In this document: one piece after another, positions 1 through 7,501 of the stretch
Layout: the number at the start of each line of letters is the position of its first letter
How positions within the stretch are numbered: position 1 is the first letter of the stretch
Assembly (NCBI GenBank): GCA_963803085.1
Contig: CAWDLE010000015.1
Span: forward strand, 15,312-79,311
Length of the DNA stretch: 64,000 bases
Direction: 5' to 3'
DNA from: JACVRW01 sp963803085
GTDB lineage: Bacteria > Actinomycetota > Thermoleophilia > Solirubrobacterales > Thermoleophilaceae
The notes under the pieces: generated by a model
What the model saw: the letters and a program-made list of their open reading frames with translations, nothing else
Told to the model about the DNA's origin: nothing
Databases searched by the model: none
Made by a program: the position numbers and the translations under genes

Positions 1-435
1 GGCGGCGCGTACCCGGAGCGGGCCTGCGTCGGTTGCTCCTTCGTGGCCGACCAGGTCGCGCACCCCGCTCACCTGAACGCGCGGGACACGACGCTCGCGT
101 TCGTCTCACGGGCCCCCCAGGCCGAGATCCAGGGCCTGAAGGCACGGATGGGCTGGGAGCTGATCCCCTGGTACTCGATCATGGACGACTTCGACGCCGA
201 CTTCGGCGTGGACGAGTGGCACGGCCACAACGCCTTCATCGGCGACGGCGACAAGATCTTCCGCACCTACTTCACCGACGCCCGCGGTGACGAGGCCCTG
301 GGCACGACCTGGAGCTACCTCGACCTGACCGCGCTCGGGCGCCAGGAGGAATGGGAGGACTCGCCGGAGGGCTACCCGCAGACCCCGGCCTACGGGTGGT
401 GGAACTACAACAACGCCTACCCCAAGGCCTCCTGA
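1..435 (+). CDS. DUF899 family thioredoxin-like protein, 5' end outside the window
   Basis: The frame is open from base 1, so the gene starts upstream of the window; the GTG at 43 is internal. The first visible residues contain ACVGCSF, the Cys-x-x-Cys-Ser stretch typical of DUF899 proteins. The C-terminal half is rich in Trp, Tyr and Asp (WELIPWYS, FGVDEWHGHNAF, TTWSYLDLT), also characteristic of this family. DUF899 proteins have a thioredoxin-like fold and mostly unknown substrates; no reaction can be assigned here. About 144 codons are visible, a bit more than half the usual family length. The gene stands 30 bases upstream of the flavoprotein at 466. Confidence 0.8.
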   Translation, partial: GGAYPERACVGCSFVADQVAHPAHLNARDTTLAFVSRAPQAEIQGLKARMGWELIPWYSIMDDFDADFGVDEWHGHNAFIGDGDKIFRTYFTDARGDEALGTTWSYLDLTALGRQEEWEDSPEGYPQTPAYGWWNYNNAYPKAS

Positions 436-465
436 CCGGAGCGGGCGGCCGGTACCCTCGCTCGT

Positions 466-2055
466 ATGGGAAGTCCGAGCAGTCCGCTCAGCCCCATCCT
501 CTCTCCGGGGCAGCTTCAGGCCCTCGCGGCGGTAGGTGAGGAGCGCACTGCCGCAGAGGGGGAGTTCCTGTTCCGGATCGGCGACGCGCGTTACCCGTTA
601 ATCGTCGTTCTCGAGGGCGAGGCGGCGATCCTCGACGGGGCCGGAAACGAGATCGCCCGTCAGGGCCCGGGCGGCTTCCTCGCCGAGATGAACCTTCTCA
701 CGGGGCAAACGGTCTACGTCGACGCCGTCGTGACAGAGCCGATGCGCTACATCGCTGTGGACCGCGACGACGTGAAGCCGCTTCTGTTCGAGGACGCAGC
801 GCTCGCCGACGTTCTGCTCAACACGTTCATCCGCCGTCGCGAGATCCTCCAGCAGCGCGACGATGTCGGCTTCGAGGTCATCGGGCCGCGCTCGTCGGCG
901 GCCACTCGTGACCTGCTCGACTACGCGCGCCGCGGGCGCCTCCCGCATGTGTGGCGCGACACCGAGCGAGACGACGACTCGGAGGCGGCATTCGTCGCCG
1001 AGCTCGAACCGGACGAGCTGCCGCTGGTCCGTCTGCCGGGCGGGACAGAGCTTCGCAACCCCAGCAACGGCGAGCTCTGGCGAGCGCTGGGAATCGGACT
1101 CGAGCTCGAGCCCCGCGAGGAGGTCGACCTGGCCGTGATCGGAGGCGGTCCGGCCGGTCTCGGCGCGGCCGTGTACGGGGCCTCCGAGGGGCTCGAGACC
1201 CTGGTCGTGGAAAGCACAGTCCTCGGCGGCCAAGCCGGAGCCTCACGCCGGATCGAGAACTATCTCGGGTTTCCGGCGGGGATCAGCGGCACCGAGTTGA
1301 CCGGCCGCGCGATCACACAGGCGCGCAAGTTCGGCGCCCGGACGGCGACGCCCTACCGCGCGCTCGCCCTCGAGCCGGGCAACGGCTCGCACCGAATCGA
1401 GCTCGAGGAAGGCCACGTGATCGTCGCTCGCGCCATCGTGATCGCCACCGGCGCGGACTACCGGCGCCTACCCGTCGGCGGCCTCGAGGACTACGAGGGC
1501 CTGAGCATCTTCTACGCCGCCGGCCCGCCTGAGGCCCGCAGCTGCGCGGGCACCCGGGTAGCGGTCGTGGGTGGTGGCAACTCCGCGGGGCAGGCGGCGG
1601 TGTGGCTTGCCCGCGGCGGCGCCCTGGTGACTCTTCTTCACCGGCGGGCCGACCTGCGCGAGACGATGTCCGACTACCTGCTTCACGAGCTCGACCGGTA
1701 CGGCGTCGCCGTGCGCGACCGCAGCGAGGTCGTTGAACTTCATGGCTCGGGCGGCGAGCTGGAGGCGGTGACGCTGAAGGACGGCGCGAGGCTCCCCTTC
1801 GGCTCGATGTTCTGCTTTCTGGGAGCGGGTCCGTGCACCGACTGGATCGGCGACGTCGTGGCCAGGGACGAACACGGCTTCATCCTCACCGGCGAGGACG
1901 CCGGAGCCGCCGGGCTCCTTGAGACCAGCGTCCCGGGCATCTATGCGGCCGGCGACGTTCGAGCTGGCTCAACCAAGCGCTGCGCAACGGCGGTCGGCGA
2001 GGGTGCCGCGGTGGTCGGCTTCGTCCATGAGCGGCTCGCACGCGTTCCCGCCTGA
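466..2055 (+). CDS. Cyclic-nucleotide-binding domain fused to thioredoxin-reductase-like FAD/NAD(P) oxidoreductase
   Basis: A 529-residue fusion. Residues about 10-125 look like a cNMP-binding beta roll (EGEFLFRIGD, LEGEAAILDGAG, AEMNLLTGQ). Residues about 135-175 form a short glutaredoxin-like segment. The rest is a two-dinucleotide-fold reductase with an FAD motif at about 224-231 (VIGGGPAG), a second GxGxxG-type motif (VVGGGNSAG) for NAD(P)H, and a C-terminal AAGDVR flavin motif. The redox CxxC of true thioredoxin reductases is absent: the corresponding region reads EARSCAGTRVAVVGGG with one Cys. Electron acceptor and ligand are unknown. The ATG at 466 follows the DUF899 stop by 30 bases, and both may be stress-redox genes. 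Confidence 0.9.
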   Translation: MGSPSSPLSPILSPGQLQALAAVGEERTAAEGEFLFRIGDARYPLIVVLEGEAAILDGAGNEIARQGPGGFLAEMNLLTGQTVYVDAVVTEPMRYIAVDRDDVKPLLFEDAALADVLLNTFIRRREILQQRDDVGFEVIGPRSSAATRDLLDYARRGRLPHVWRDTERDDDSEAAFVAELEPDELPLVRLPGGTELRNPSNGELWRALGIGLELEPREEVDLAVIGGGPAGLGAAVYGASEGLETLVVESTVLGGQAGASRRIENYLGFPAGISGTELTGRAITQARKFGARTATPYRALALEPGNGSHRIELEEGHVIVARAIVIATGADYRRLPVGGLEDYEGLSIFYAAGPPEARSCAGTRVAVVGGGNSAGQAAVWLARGGALVTLLHRRADLRETMSDYLLHELDRYGVAVRDRSEVVELHGSGGELEAVTLKDGARLPFGSMFCFLGAGPCTDWIGDVVARDEHGFILTGEDAGAAGLLETSVPGIYAAGDVRAGSTKRCATAVGEGAAVVGFVHERLARVPA

Positions 2056-2136
2056 GCGCGGCGTCGTCCGGCTGTCACATCTCTGTGCCGCGGCGTGTCT
2101 ACGGAGTGAGGCGCAATCCACTCCAAGGAGACAGAG

Positions 2137-2922
2137 ATGCAGCGGAGCACCAAGATCGCAGTGGCGGGAGCGACCGGGCGGGTAGGCCGGCCGGTCGTCG
2201 ACATTCTCGAGTCACGCGGCTACGAGGTCGTACCCATCTCGCGCTCGCAGGGCGTCGACGTGATCACCGGGGAGGGGCTCGACCAGGCCTTGACCGGTGT
2301 CGAAACGATCATCGACGCCTCCACCGGGCCCTCGCCCGATCAGCAGGCCGCGACGGAGTTCTTCACGACCTCGACCCGCAACCTGCAGGAGGCCGGTGAG
2401 CGGGCCGGCGTGCGGCGGCTGGTCGTGGTGTCGATCATCGGGATCGACGAGTTCGAGGGCGGCTACAACGCCGCCAAGGTCGCGCAGGAGCAGGCCGCCC
2501 TGGACGGGCCGATCCCGGCGCGCTTCGTGCGCGCGGCCCAGTTCCACGAGTTCGTGGAAGAGCTGATGCGGTGGGGCACGCAGGGCGACGTGAGCTACGT
2601 CTGGGCGATGCGCACGCAGCTGGTGGCGGCGCGGACGGTCGCGGAGGCGCTGGTCGACCTTGCCACAGCCCCGGACGCCGAGTTCGATGCGGCCGAGACC
2701 ACGGAGGTAGCCGGCCCGCGCGAGGAGCGTCTCGTCGAGGCGGCGCGCCTGTTGGCCGCGCGTCGCGGCGAGGGCCTGCGGGTCGAGGAGACGAGCGACC
2801 CCTCCGACCCCGACAGCGAGCGCTACGCGAACGGGGCCGCCCTGCCCGGACCGAACGCCAAGCTCGCCGGCCCGACCTTCGAGGAGTGGCTGGACGCGAC
2901 GGTGCCTGCCGGCCGGACTTGA
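2137..2922 (+). CDS. NmrA-like / atypical SDR NAD(P)-binding protein
   Basis: 261 residues with an N-terminal Rossmann motif GATGRVGRPVV and no classical YxxxK pair, as in atypical (extended) SDR or NmrA-like NAD(P)-binding proteins. Such proteins are reductases or redox sensors; the substrate cannot be told. The start is well supported by AAGGAG at 2125-2130, six bases before the ATG. The gene lies 81 bases after the flavoprotein on the same strand and may be transcribed separately. Confidence 0.8.
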   Translation: MQRSTKIAVAGATGRVGRPVVDILESRGYEVVPISRSQGVDVITGEGLDQALTGVETIIDASTGPSPDQQAATEFFTTSTRNLQEAGERAGVRRLVVVSIIGIDEFEGGYNAAKVAQEQAALDGPIPARFVRAAQFHEFVEELMRWGTQGDVSYVWAMRTQLVAARTVAEALVDLATAPDAEFDAAETTEVAGPREERLVEAARLLAARRGEGLRVEETSDPSDPDSERYANGAALPGPNAKLAGPTFEEWLDATVPAGRT

Positions 2923-2946
2923 GCTTCCTGGGACTCCTCGAGGTCT

Positions 2947-3802
2947 GTGACGGATGTACTGTCGTTGACCGTGAACTTCACGGTCCGCCCCTGCGGCGAC
3001 CGGCTCGGGAAATCTGTGGTGCCGCTCCTTGCGGCGGTGGGTTGCGCGCTTGTCCTCGCCCCGTCCGGCTGCAGCCGCTCCTCGGGGACAAGCGAGGCGG
3101 GGGGCTTGACGTACACGTTGATGCAGATGAACCTGTGCCTGTCCGGTCTGGCCGGCTGCTACGGGGAGGCTGCATATCCCGCCGTGGTGGAGGAGGCGGT
3201 GGCCCGGATCCGCGAAACGCGCCCGGACGCGGTCACCTTCAACGAGGCCTGCCGGGGTGACATCGCCCGGATTGCCCGGCGCACGGGTTACCACCTGCGC
3301 TTCTCGAGGGTGATTTACCGCGGCGAGCGCCTACGCTGCGTTCGACCGGCCGGCCGCGGACTCTTCGGTAACGCGGTGCTCACCGAGGCAGCCGTCGAGA
3401 GCACCGACAGCCAAGACTTCGAGGCACAGGCCGGCATCGAGCGGCGCCGGTGGCTGTGCGTCGACCACCCGAGTCGACGTCGACGTGTGCACCGCCCACC
3501 TGAACACGCGCACGCCTGTCGAGGTCGCCGGGAACGACGCGCAGTGCGTCGAGCTCGCGGCGCTCCTTGCGCGTCGCGCGGCAACACGCACCGTCACCTT
3601 CGGCGGTGACGTCAACCGTCGCCACTCCTGCGCCCCCGCCGGCCTCTGGACCCGCACCGACAGGTCCGCCGAGCAGGCCCCCAAGCTCCAGCACGTCTAC
3701 GGAAGCGGCGCGCTGCGCTCGCCCTCGGCGGAGGTTGTGCGGGCCACGCACACTGACCACGACGTCCTGCTGGTCCGCGCGCACCTCACGGCACCCGAGT
3801 AG
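2947..3802 (+). pseudogene. Endonuclease/exonuclease/phosphatase (EEP) family exported protein, interrupted by a +1 frameshift near 3466
   Basis: Two overlapping frames together give one EEP-family protein. The first (from GTG 2947) carries a hydrophobic segment ending in APSGCS, which may be a signal peptide or lipoprotein site, then MQMNLCL and the metal-binding Glu region VTFNEACRGD. The second, open through 3802, carries CTAHLNTR, the GGDVNRR motif and the C-terminal THTDHD motif. Removing one C at 3465-3466 joins RWLCVD directly to TRVDV, so a single extra base explains the break. The start is uncertain because a GTG near 3016 would also keep the hydrophobic segment. The substrate, nucleic acid or phosphoester, is unknown. 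Whether the break is biological or a sequence error cannot be told. Confidence 0.7.
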
Positions 3803-3834
3803 AGGCACTCAACACGAGACCAAGGCGGCCCAAG

Positions 3835-3870
3835 GTGGGGCCCGCGGAGCGACAGCGCCGCGGGCCCCAC
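3835..3870. terminator. Bidirectional hairpin between convergent genes
   Basis: A perfect 13-bp inverted repeat, GTGGGGCCCGCGG and CCGCGGGCCCCAC, around a 10-base loop. It sits between the plus-strand nuclease stop (3802) and the minus-strand exported protein stop (3896). There is no clear T tract on either side, as is common in high-GC genomes. The position between two convergent 3' ends supports a two-way terminator. Confidence 0.75.
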
Positions 3871-3895
3871 AACGATCAGGCTCGGCAGCGGGTGG

Positions 3896-4438
3896 TCAGC
3901 GGATGTTCAGGCGCATGCGGTGCACCTTCCCGCTGTTCCCGGCGTCGTCGAACGCACGGTGCATCAGGCGGTAGCGGCCCGAAGGCAGGGGGTTGGAGAT
4001 GGAATGCTTCCAGTGCCGCGTGCCCTTGGCCGTCATCCACTTGGGACTGCAGTGAGAGGTGCGGCTGCCGAGCTTGTCGGAAGCGGAGAGGTGCTGGCAC
4101 ACCCCCGAGCCGCGCAGCCGTTGGACGGCGACCTTGACGTGGGCGACGCCGGCGGCCGTGGCGGTGCTGCTGCCGTACCCGTTGCAGTCCCGGTCGTAGG
4201 AGTTTCCGCCGAAGTAGCCGTCCCCGTCGCCCCAGCCGCCCCAGTTGTGGTTGTTGTTGTATCCGTTCCAGCCGCCGTGGCCCCAGTTGGAATACGGGCC
4301 CCAGTTGTCTTGGCAGCCAGAGCCGCTGCCGGACAGCGTGGCGGTCGGTGAAGCGTCGGCCATCGCGGCGGTGGGAGCGAGGGCCAGGGCGCCGACGGCG
4401 AGCAGGCCGACGACGAGTTGCAGCATGCGCTTTTGCAT
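3896..4438 (-). CDS. Small exported protein with Trp/Asn/Gly/Tyr-rich segment
   Basis: 180 residues. The start is set at the ATG at 4438, preceded by GGAGG about nine bases upstream; upstream in-frame codons lack such a site. Residues 1-27 form a classical signal peptide (MQKRM, a long hydrophobic run, then APTAAMA). After the cleavage site comes a low-complexity stretch rich in W, N, G and Y (repeated NWG and GWG units), then a basic domain with several Cys and His residues and the phrase SGRYRLMHRAFDDAGN, typical of bacterial surface beta-sandwich repeats. No known family is recognised. It is likely secreted or wall-attached. Confidence 0.7.
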   Translation of the reverse strand: MQKRMLQLVVGLLAVGALALAPTAAMADASPTATLSGSGSGCQDNWGPYSNWGHGGWNGYNNNHNWGGWGDGDGYFGGNSYDRDCNGYGSSTATAAGVAHVKVAVQRLRGSGVCQHLSASDKLGSRTSHCSPKWMTAKGTRHWKHSISNPLPSGRYRLMHRAFDDAGNSGKVHRMRLNIR

Positions 4439-4580
4439 GGAAAGGCCTCCATGAGTTGAGGAATCCCGGTCGGTCGACCGAGTCCCTTCACTCAACGTGA
4501 CGCCAGACAGTCCCTCAATCAGCGTCCGCTGCTCGTCCAATAGGAGCTGACGATCAACGGACGGCCTGGGCCTGCGCCCG

Positions 4581-4961
4581 TCATCTCGATTCGTCCAGCG
4601 CGGCCTTCAGGCCAGCGAGGTCGGCGGCCCCGAAGACCACGCGATTCTGTGTGGCCACATAGACGAGATCAAGGTCGACTCCGGCCCGGGCGATCTTGCG
4701 AGTCAGGTCCGCCAGCACCCCGGGGCGATCCTGGACATCGACCACGACCACTTCGCGCTCGCGGGTGACCGCGACATGGGAAATCGCCAGGGAGTGCTTC
4801 GCGGCCTCGGCGTGTGGGACGAGTACGTGGAGCTCAGCCCGCTCGCCTCCACCGATGCATGTGGCCGCTGCGATGTTCACGCCGGCGTCGCTGATCGCGG
4901 CCGCCACCTCCGCCAGCGCCCCGGGGCTGTTCTCAATGTCGATGACGAGATCGACTGCCAT
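4581..4961 (-). CDS. Tandem ACT-domain protein
   Basis: 126 residues, starting at the ATG at 4961. Two ACT-like halves are visible: MAVDLVIDIENSPGALAEVA, with SPGALAEVAAAISDAGVNI as the ligand loop and helix, and VVVVDVQDRPGVLADLTRKI from about residue 71. ACT pairs bind amino acids or other small ligands and usually regulate an enzyme; as a stand-alone protein it may act as a small-molecule sensor. It follows the methyltransferase on the same strand by 38 bases, so the two are probably co-transcribed. The ligand is unknown. Confidence 0.8.
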   Translation of the reverse strand: MAVDLVIDIENSPGALAEVAAAISDAGVNIAAATCIGGGERAELHVLVPHAEAAKHSLAISHVAVTREREVVVVDVQDRPGVLADLTRKIARAGVDLDLVYVATQNRVVFGAADLAGLKAALDESR

Positions 4962-4999
4962 CTCCGTGGGGCGGCAGCCTACCGGCCGGCATTCGACGA

Positions 5000-5800
5000 T
5001 TAGGGCTTGTGCGCGCGATAGGCCAGCCGGGACAGGCGCCGTTCGGCCGCGAGTCGCTCGACCACCTCGAGGAAGTGCTGGAAGTCCGCGTTCGCCTCGC
5101 TGCCCTCGACCTCGTCGAGCTCGGCCGCGTGACGCGCCCTTGCGCCGCGCCAGGCTGAGGCCACAGCGGCCATGTTCGGCGTCACGTCCTCGACCTTGAT
5201 CTCCGCGAAGCCGGCGGCCCGGAGCAATGTCTCGTCGTGCCCGGGCGCCGTGAAGACGAACTCCCCCATCCCCTGGCTGCGCGCGACCATCTCCTCGCGG
5301 CGGATCATCCCCGTGATCGTGATCGGGTCCGTGAACAGGACGCGGCCGCCTGATCGCAGCACGCGATGCCACTCGCCGAGCACCCGCGAGCGGTCGTACA
5401 TGTGGTTGATGGAGTCGATGCACAGCAGTGCGTCGAAGCTTCCGTCCTCGAACGGCAGCGCTTCGCGTGCATCGCCGTGGACGAACTGTGCCCGGTCGGC
5501 GAGCCCGTCCGCCTGTGCCGATGCGTTGGCCGCCACGACGCCCGCATCGTGGAGGTCGAAGCCGGTCACGCGGCAGCCCGTCTCGCGCGCCATGAACAGC
5601 GCGGGCCCGCCGGATCCGCAGGCCACTTCGAGCACATGGTGCGACTCGTCGATCCCGAGCCAGCCGAGGAAGGCGCGGTACTCATCGGCAGTCACCCACG
5701 AGTTCTGGCCGATCTCCTCGCCGAAGGCCTCGGAGCGGATCGTTGCGTTGAGCCGGTCGGCGAAGCTCCCATAGGTCCTGTCGTAGAACTCGCTATCCAT
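5000..5800 (-). CDS. Class I SAM-dependent methyltransferase
   Basis: 266 residues with a Rossmann-like SAM site: motif I VLEVACGSGGPALFMA, the acidic strand FDLHDAGV, and motif III-like FDALLCIDSINHM followed by VLRSGGRVLFTDP. This matches the UbiE/small-molecule methyltransferase group, but the acceptor cannot be read from sequence. The start (ATG 5800) overlaps the stop of the histidine kinase gene by eight bases, so the pair is translationally coupled, and the ACT gene follows. Confidence 0.85.
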   Translation of the reverse strand: MDSEFYDRTYGSFADRLNATIRSEAFGEEIGQNSWVTADEYRAFLGWLGIDESHHVLEVACGSGGPALFMARETGCRVTGFDLHDAGVVAANASAQADGLADRAQFVHGDAREALPFEDGSFDALLCIDSINHMYDRSRVLGEWHRVLRSGGRVLFTDPITITGMIRREEMVARSQGMGEFVFTAPGHDETLLRAAGFAEIKVEDVTPNMAAVASAWRGARARHAAELDEVEGSEANADFQHFLEVVERLAAERRLSRLAYRAHKP

Positions 5801-7493
5801 GGCGTGCGCGGTGGAGGAGCGCGCTGATTCCGAACACGATCCCCGAGCCCAGCATCACCCAGGCGGGCCAGAAGTAGTTGCCGACTCCGGCCGCGGCCCA
5901 TACGCCGACGATGTAGAGGTTCAGGATCACCAGGGAGCCGCCGAGGTGGCGCAATCGGCGCCCCCGGAATCGCGGTGCCGTGGCATGGATATGCCAGGCG
6001 TCCAGTCCCGCGATCAGGCCGAGCGCGAGCAGCGGCCAGACGATCCAGGGCAGGTCGGGCCCGGTGAGCGCCCAGATCACGACGAGAACTCCGGCCACGA
6101 GACCGAGCGAAGCCAACCGGATGCGGAGGTTGCGGATCCTCTGGTGTTGCGGGACGGTCGCACGCGGGGTCGGCTCGTGGCCCGCCTGGTCGCCGTTCAG
6201 CGGGATCACCGCCGTCACGCGCGTGCCGACGCCGGGCGGACTGTCGATGGCCAGCGATCCGCTCAGCGCGCCGACGCGGTCGGTGAGGCCCTGCATGCCC
6301 GTGCCGCCGTCGAGCGCCGCGCCACCCACGCCGTCGTCACTCACCTCGACCGTCACGCGACCGTCCTGTGCGGTCACCCCCACGGTCGCCGCCTCGGCGT
6401 TCGCGTGCTTGCCGATGTTCGCGAGGCACTCCGAGACCACGAAGTACGCCGCGGCCTCGACCGCGCCCGGTAGTCGCTCGTCCGGACTCGCCACCACCTC
6501 CACCGGCAGCGTGGCGCGCGACGCGAGGTCCTGCAGCGCGGCGGGTAGCCCGCGGTTGGTGAGGATCGCGGGATGGATGCCGCGCGCGAGATCGCGCAGC
6601 TCCTTCAGCGCGAGGCTGGCCTCATCCCCCGCCGCGTGTATGAGCTCCACGGCTGTCGGGTCGCCGTCTATGGCGCGTTGCTCGGCCATCCGCAGGTTCA
6701 GCGCGAGCGCCACGAGCCGCTGCTGTGCGCCGTCGTGCAGGTCGCGCTCGATGCGGCGGCGCTCGTCGTCCGCCGCGGCGATGATGCGTGAACGAGCGTC
6801 CTGGAGCTCCGTCACCTGGGCGGTGAGCTCAGGGTCGGCGTTCGAGCCGAGCAGCTGCTGCGCGAGCCATCCGTAGAGCCGTCCGAGCGCGCCTAGCGCT
6901 GGGATTCCGAGCAGCAGGATCAGAGCGCCCAGGGGCACGAGCGCGAGCGCCTCGCCGAGCGTGTCCACGCCCAGCCAGTCGATCCAATCTCCCTCCGCAA
7001 AGGGCTCGTAGTAGAACGGCGCGATCAGCAGGCGGAGCCCGAGGCCGAACACCGCGACCGTCACGGAGAAGCTGAGGATCCCGAGCGGAAACTGGAGCAG
7101 CAGGAATGCGAGGTCCTTCCAGGTTGCGGGATCCGCGAGGCGCGCCGCGAAGCGTCTCCACCAGCGTCCGCCCACAGGGTCGGGGCGATACGGGCTCGGG
7201 ATCTCCGTGCCGACGAGCGACCCGATCACGCGCCGCTCGAGCTCGGCGAGCCAGCGCCACGCGTACACGCTCCCCACCAGCACCGGGATGCCGATCAACG
7301 TGATCGCGGTGCTGAAGCCGAACGAGATCGCCGTGACGAGGAAGGTGAACTCCGCCACGCCGAGCGGCAGCGCGAGCACCAGATACAGGATCCGCCCGTA
7401 CGTGCGGGCGTCGAGAATGCTTCGAAAGAGCGCCTTGATGCGGTCCAGGCTAGGACCCAGCCGTTGCGCAGTCGATACGGGCACCCGTACCAT
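5793..7493 (-). CDS. Membrane sensor histidine kinase (HisKA_3 type) with N-terminal sensor and C-terminal two-TM domains
   Basis: 566 residues. Residues 30-210 hold four or more membrane segments in the pattern of the actinobacterial kinase sensor domain (PF13796-like). The phospho-acceptor His is H253 in RRRIERDLHDGAQQRL, typical of NarL-partner kinases. The ATPase domain follows with the N box SECLANIGKHANA and G box VSDDGVGG. The last 110 residues form a two-helix membrane segment, like the 2TM domain found on some of these kinases. No response regulator is adjacent, so the partner is elsewhere. The drawn start is a GTG only eight bases from the divergent gene at 7502; a later start near 7440 would fit family length better. 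Confidence 0.85.
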   Translation of the reverse strand: MVRVPVSTAQRLGPSLDRIKALFRSILDARTYGRILYLVLALPLGVAEFTFLVTAISFGFSTAITLIGIPVLVGSVYAWRWLAELERRVIGSLVGTEIPSPYRPDPVGGRWWRRFAARLADPATWKDLAFLLLQFPLGILSFSVTVAVFGLGLRLLIAPFYYEPFAEGDWIDWLGVDTLGEALALVPLGALILLLGIPALGALGRLYGWLAQQLLGSNADPELTAQVTELQDARSRIIAAADDERRRIERDLHDGAQQRLVALALNLRMAEQRAIDGDPTAVELIHAAGDEASLALKELRDLARGIHPAILTNRGLPAALQDLASRATLPVEVVASPDERLPGAVEAAAYFVVSECLANIGKHANAEAATVGVTAQDGRVTVEVSDDGVGGAALDGGTGMQGLTDRVGALSGSLAIDSPPGVGTRVTAVIPLNGDQAGHEPTPRATVPQHQRIRNLRIRLASLGLVAGVLVVIWALTGPDLPWIVWPLLALGLIAGLDAWHIHATAPRFRGRRLRHLGGSLVILNLYIVGVWAAAGVGNYFWPAWVMLGSGIVFGISALLHRARHG

Positions 7494-7501
7494 GCCCGAC
7501 G

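Noticed and set aside
2212..3294. 360-codon minus-strand frame
   Set aside because: Antisense of the SDR and EEP genes, Arg/Gly/Ala-rich and without motifs.
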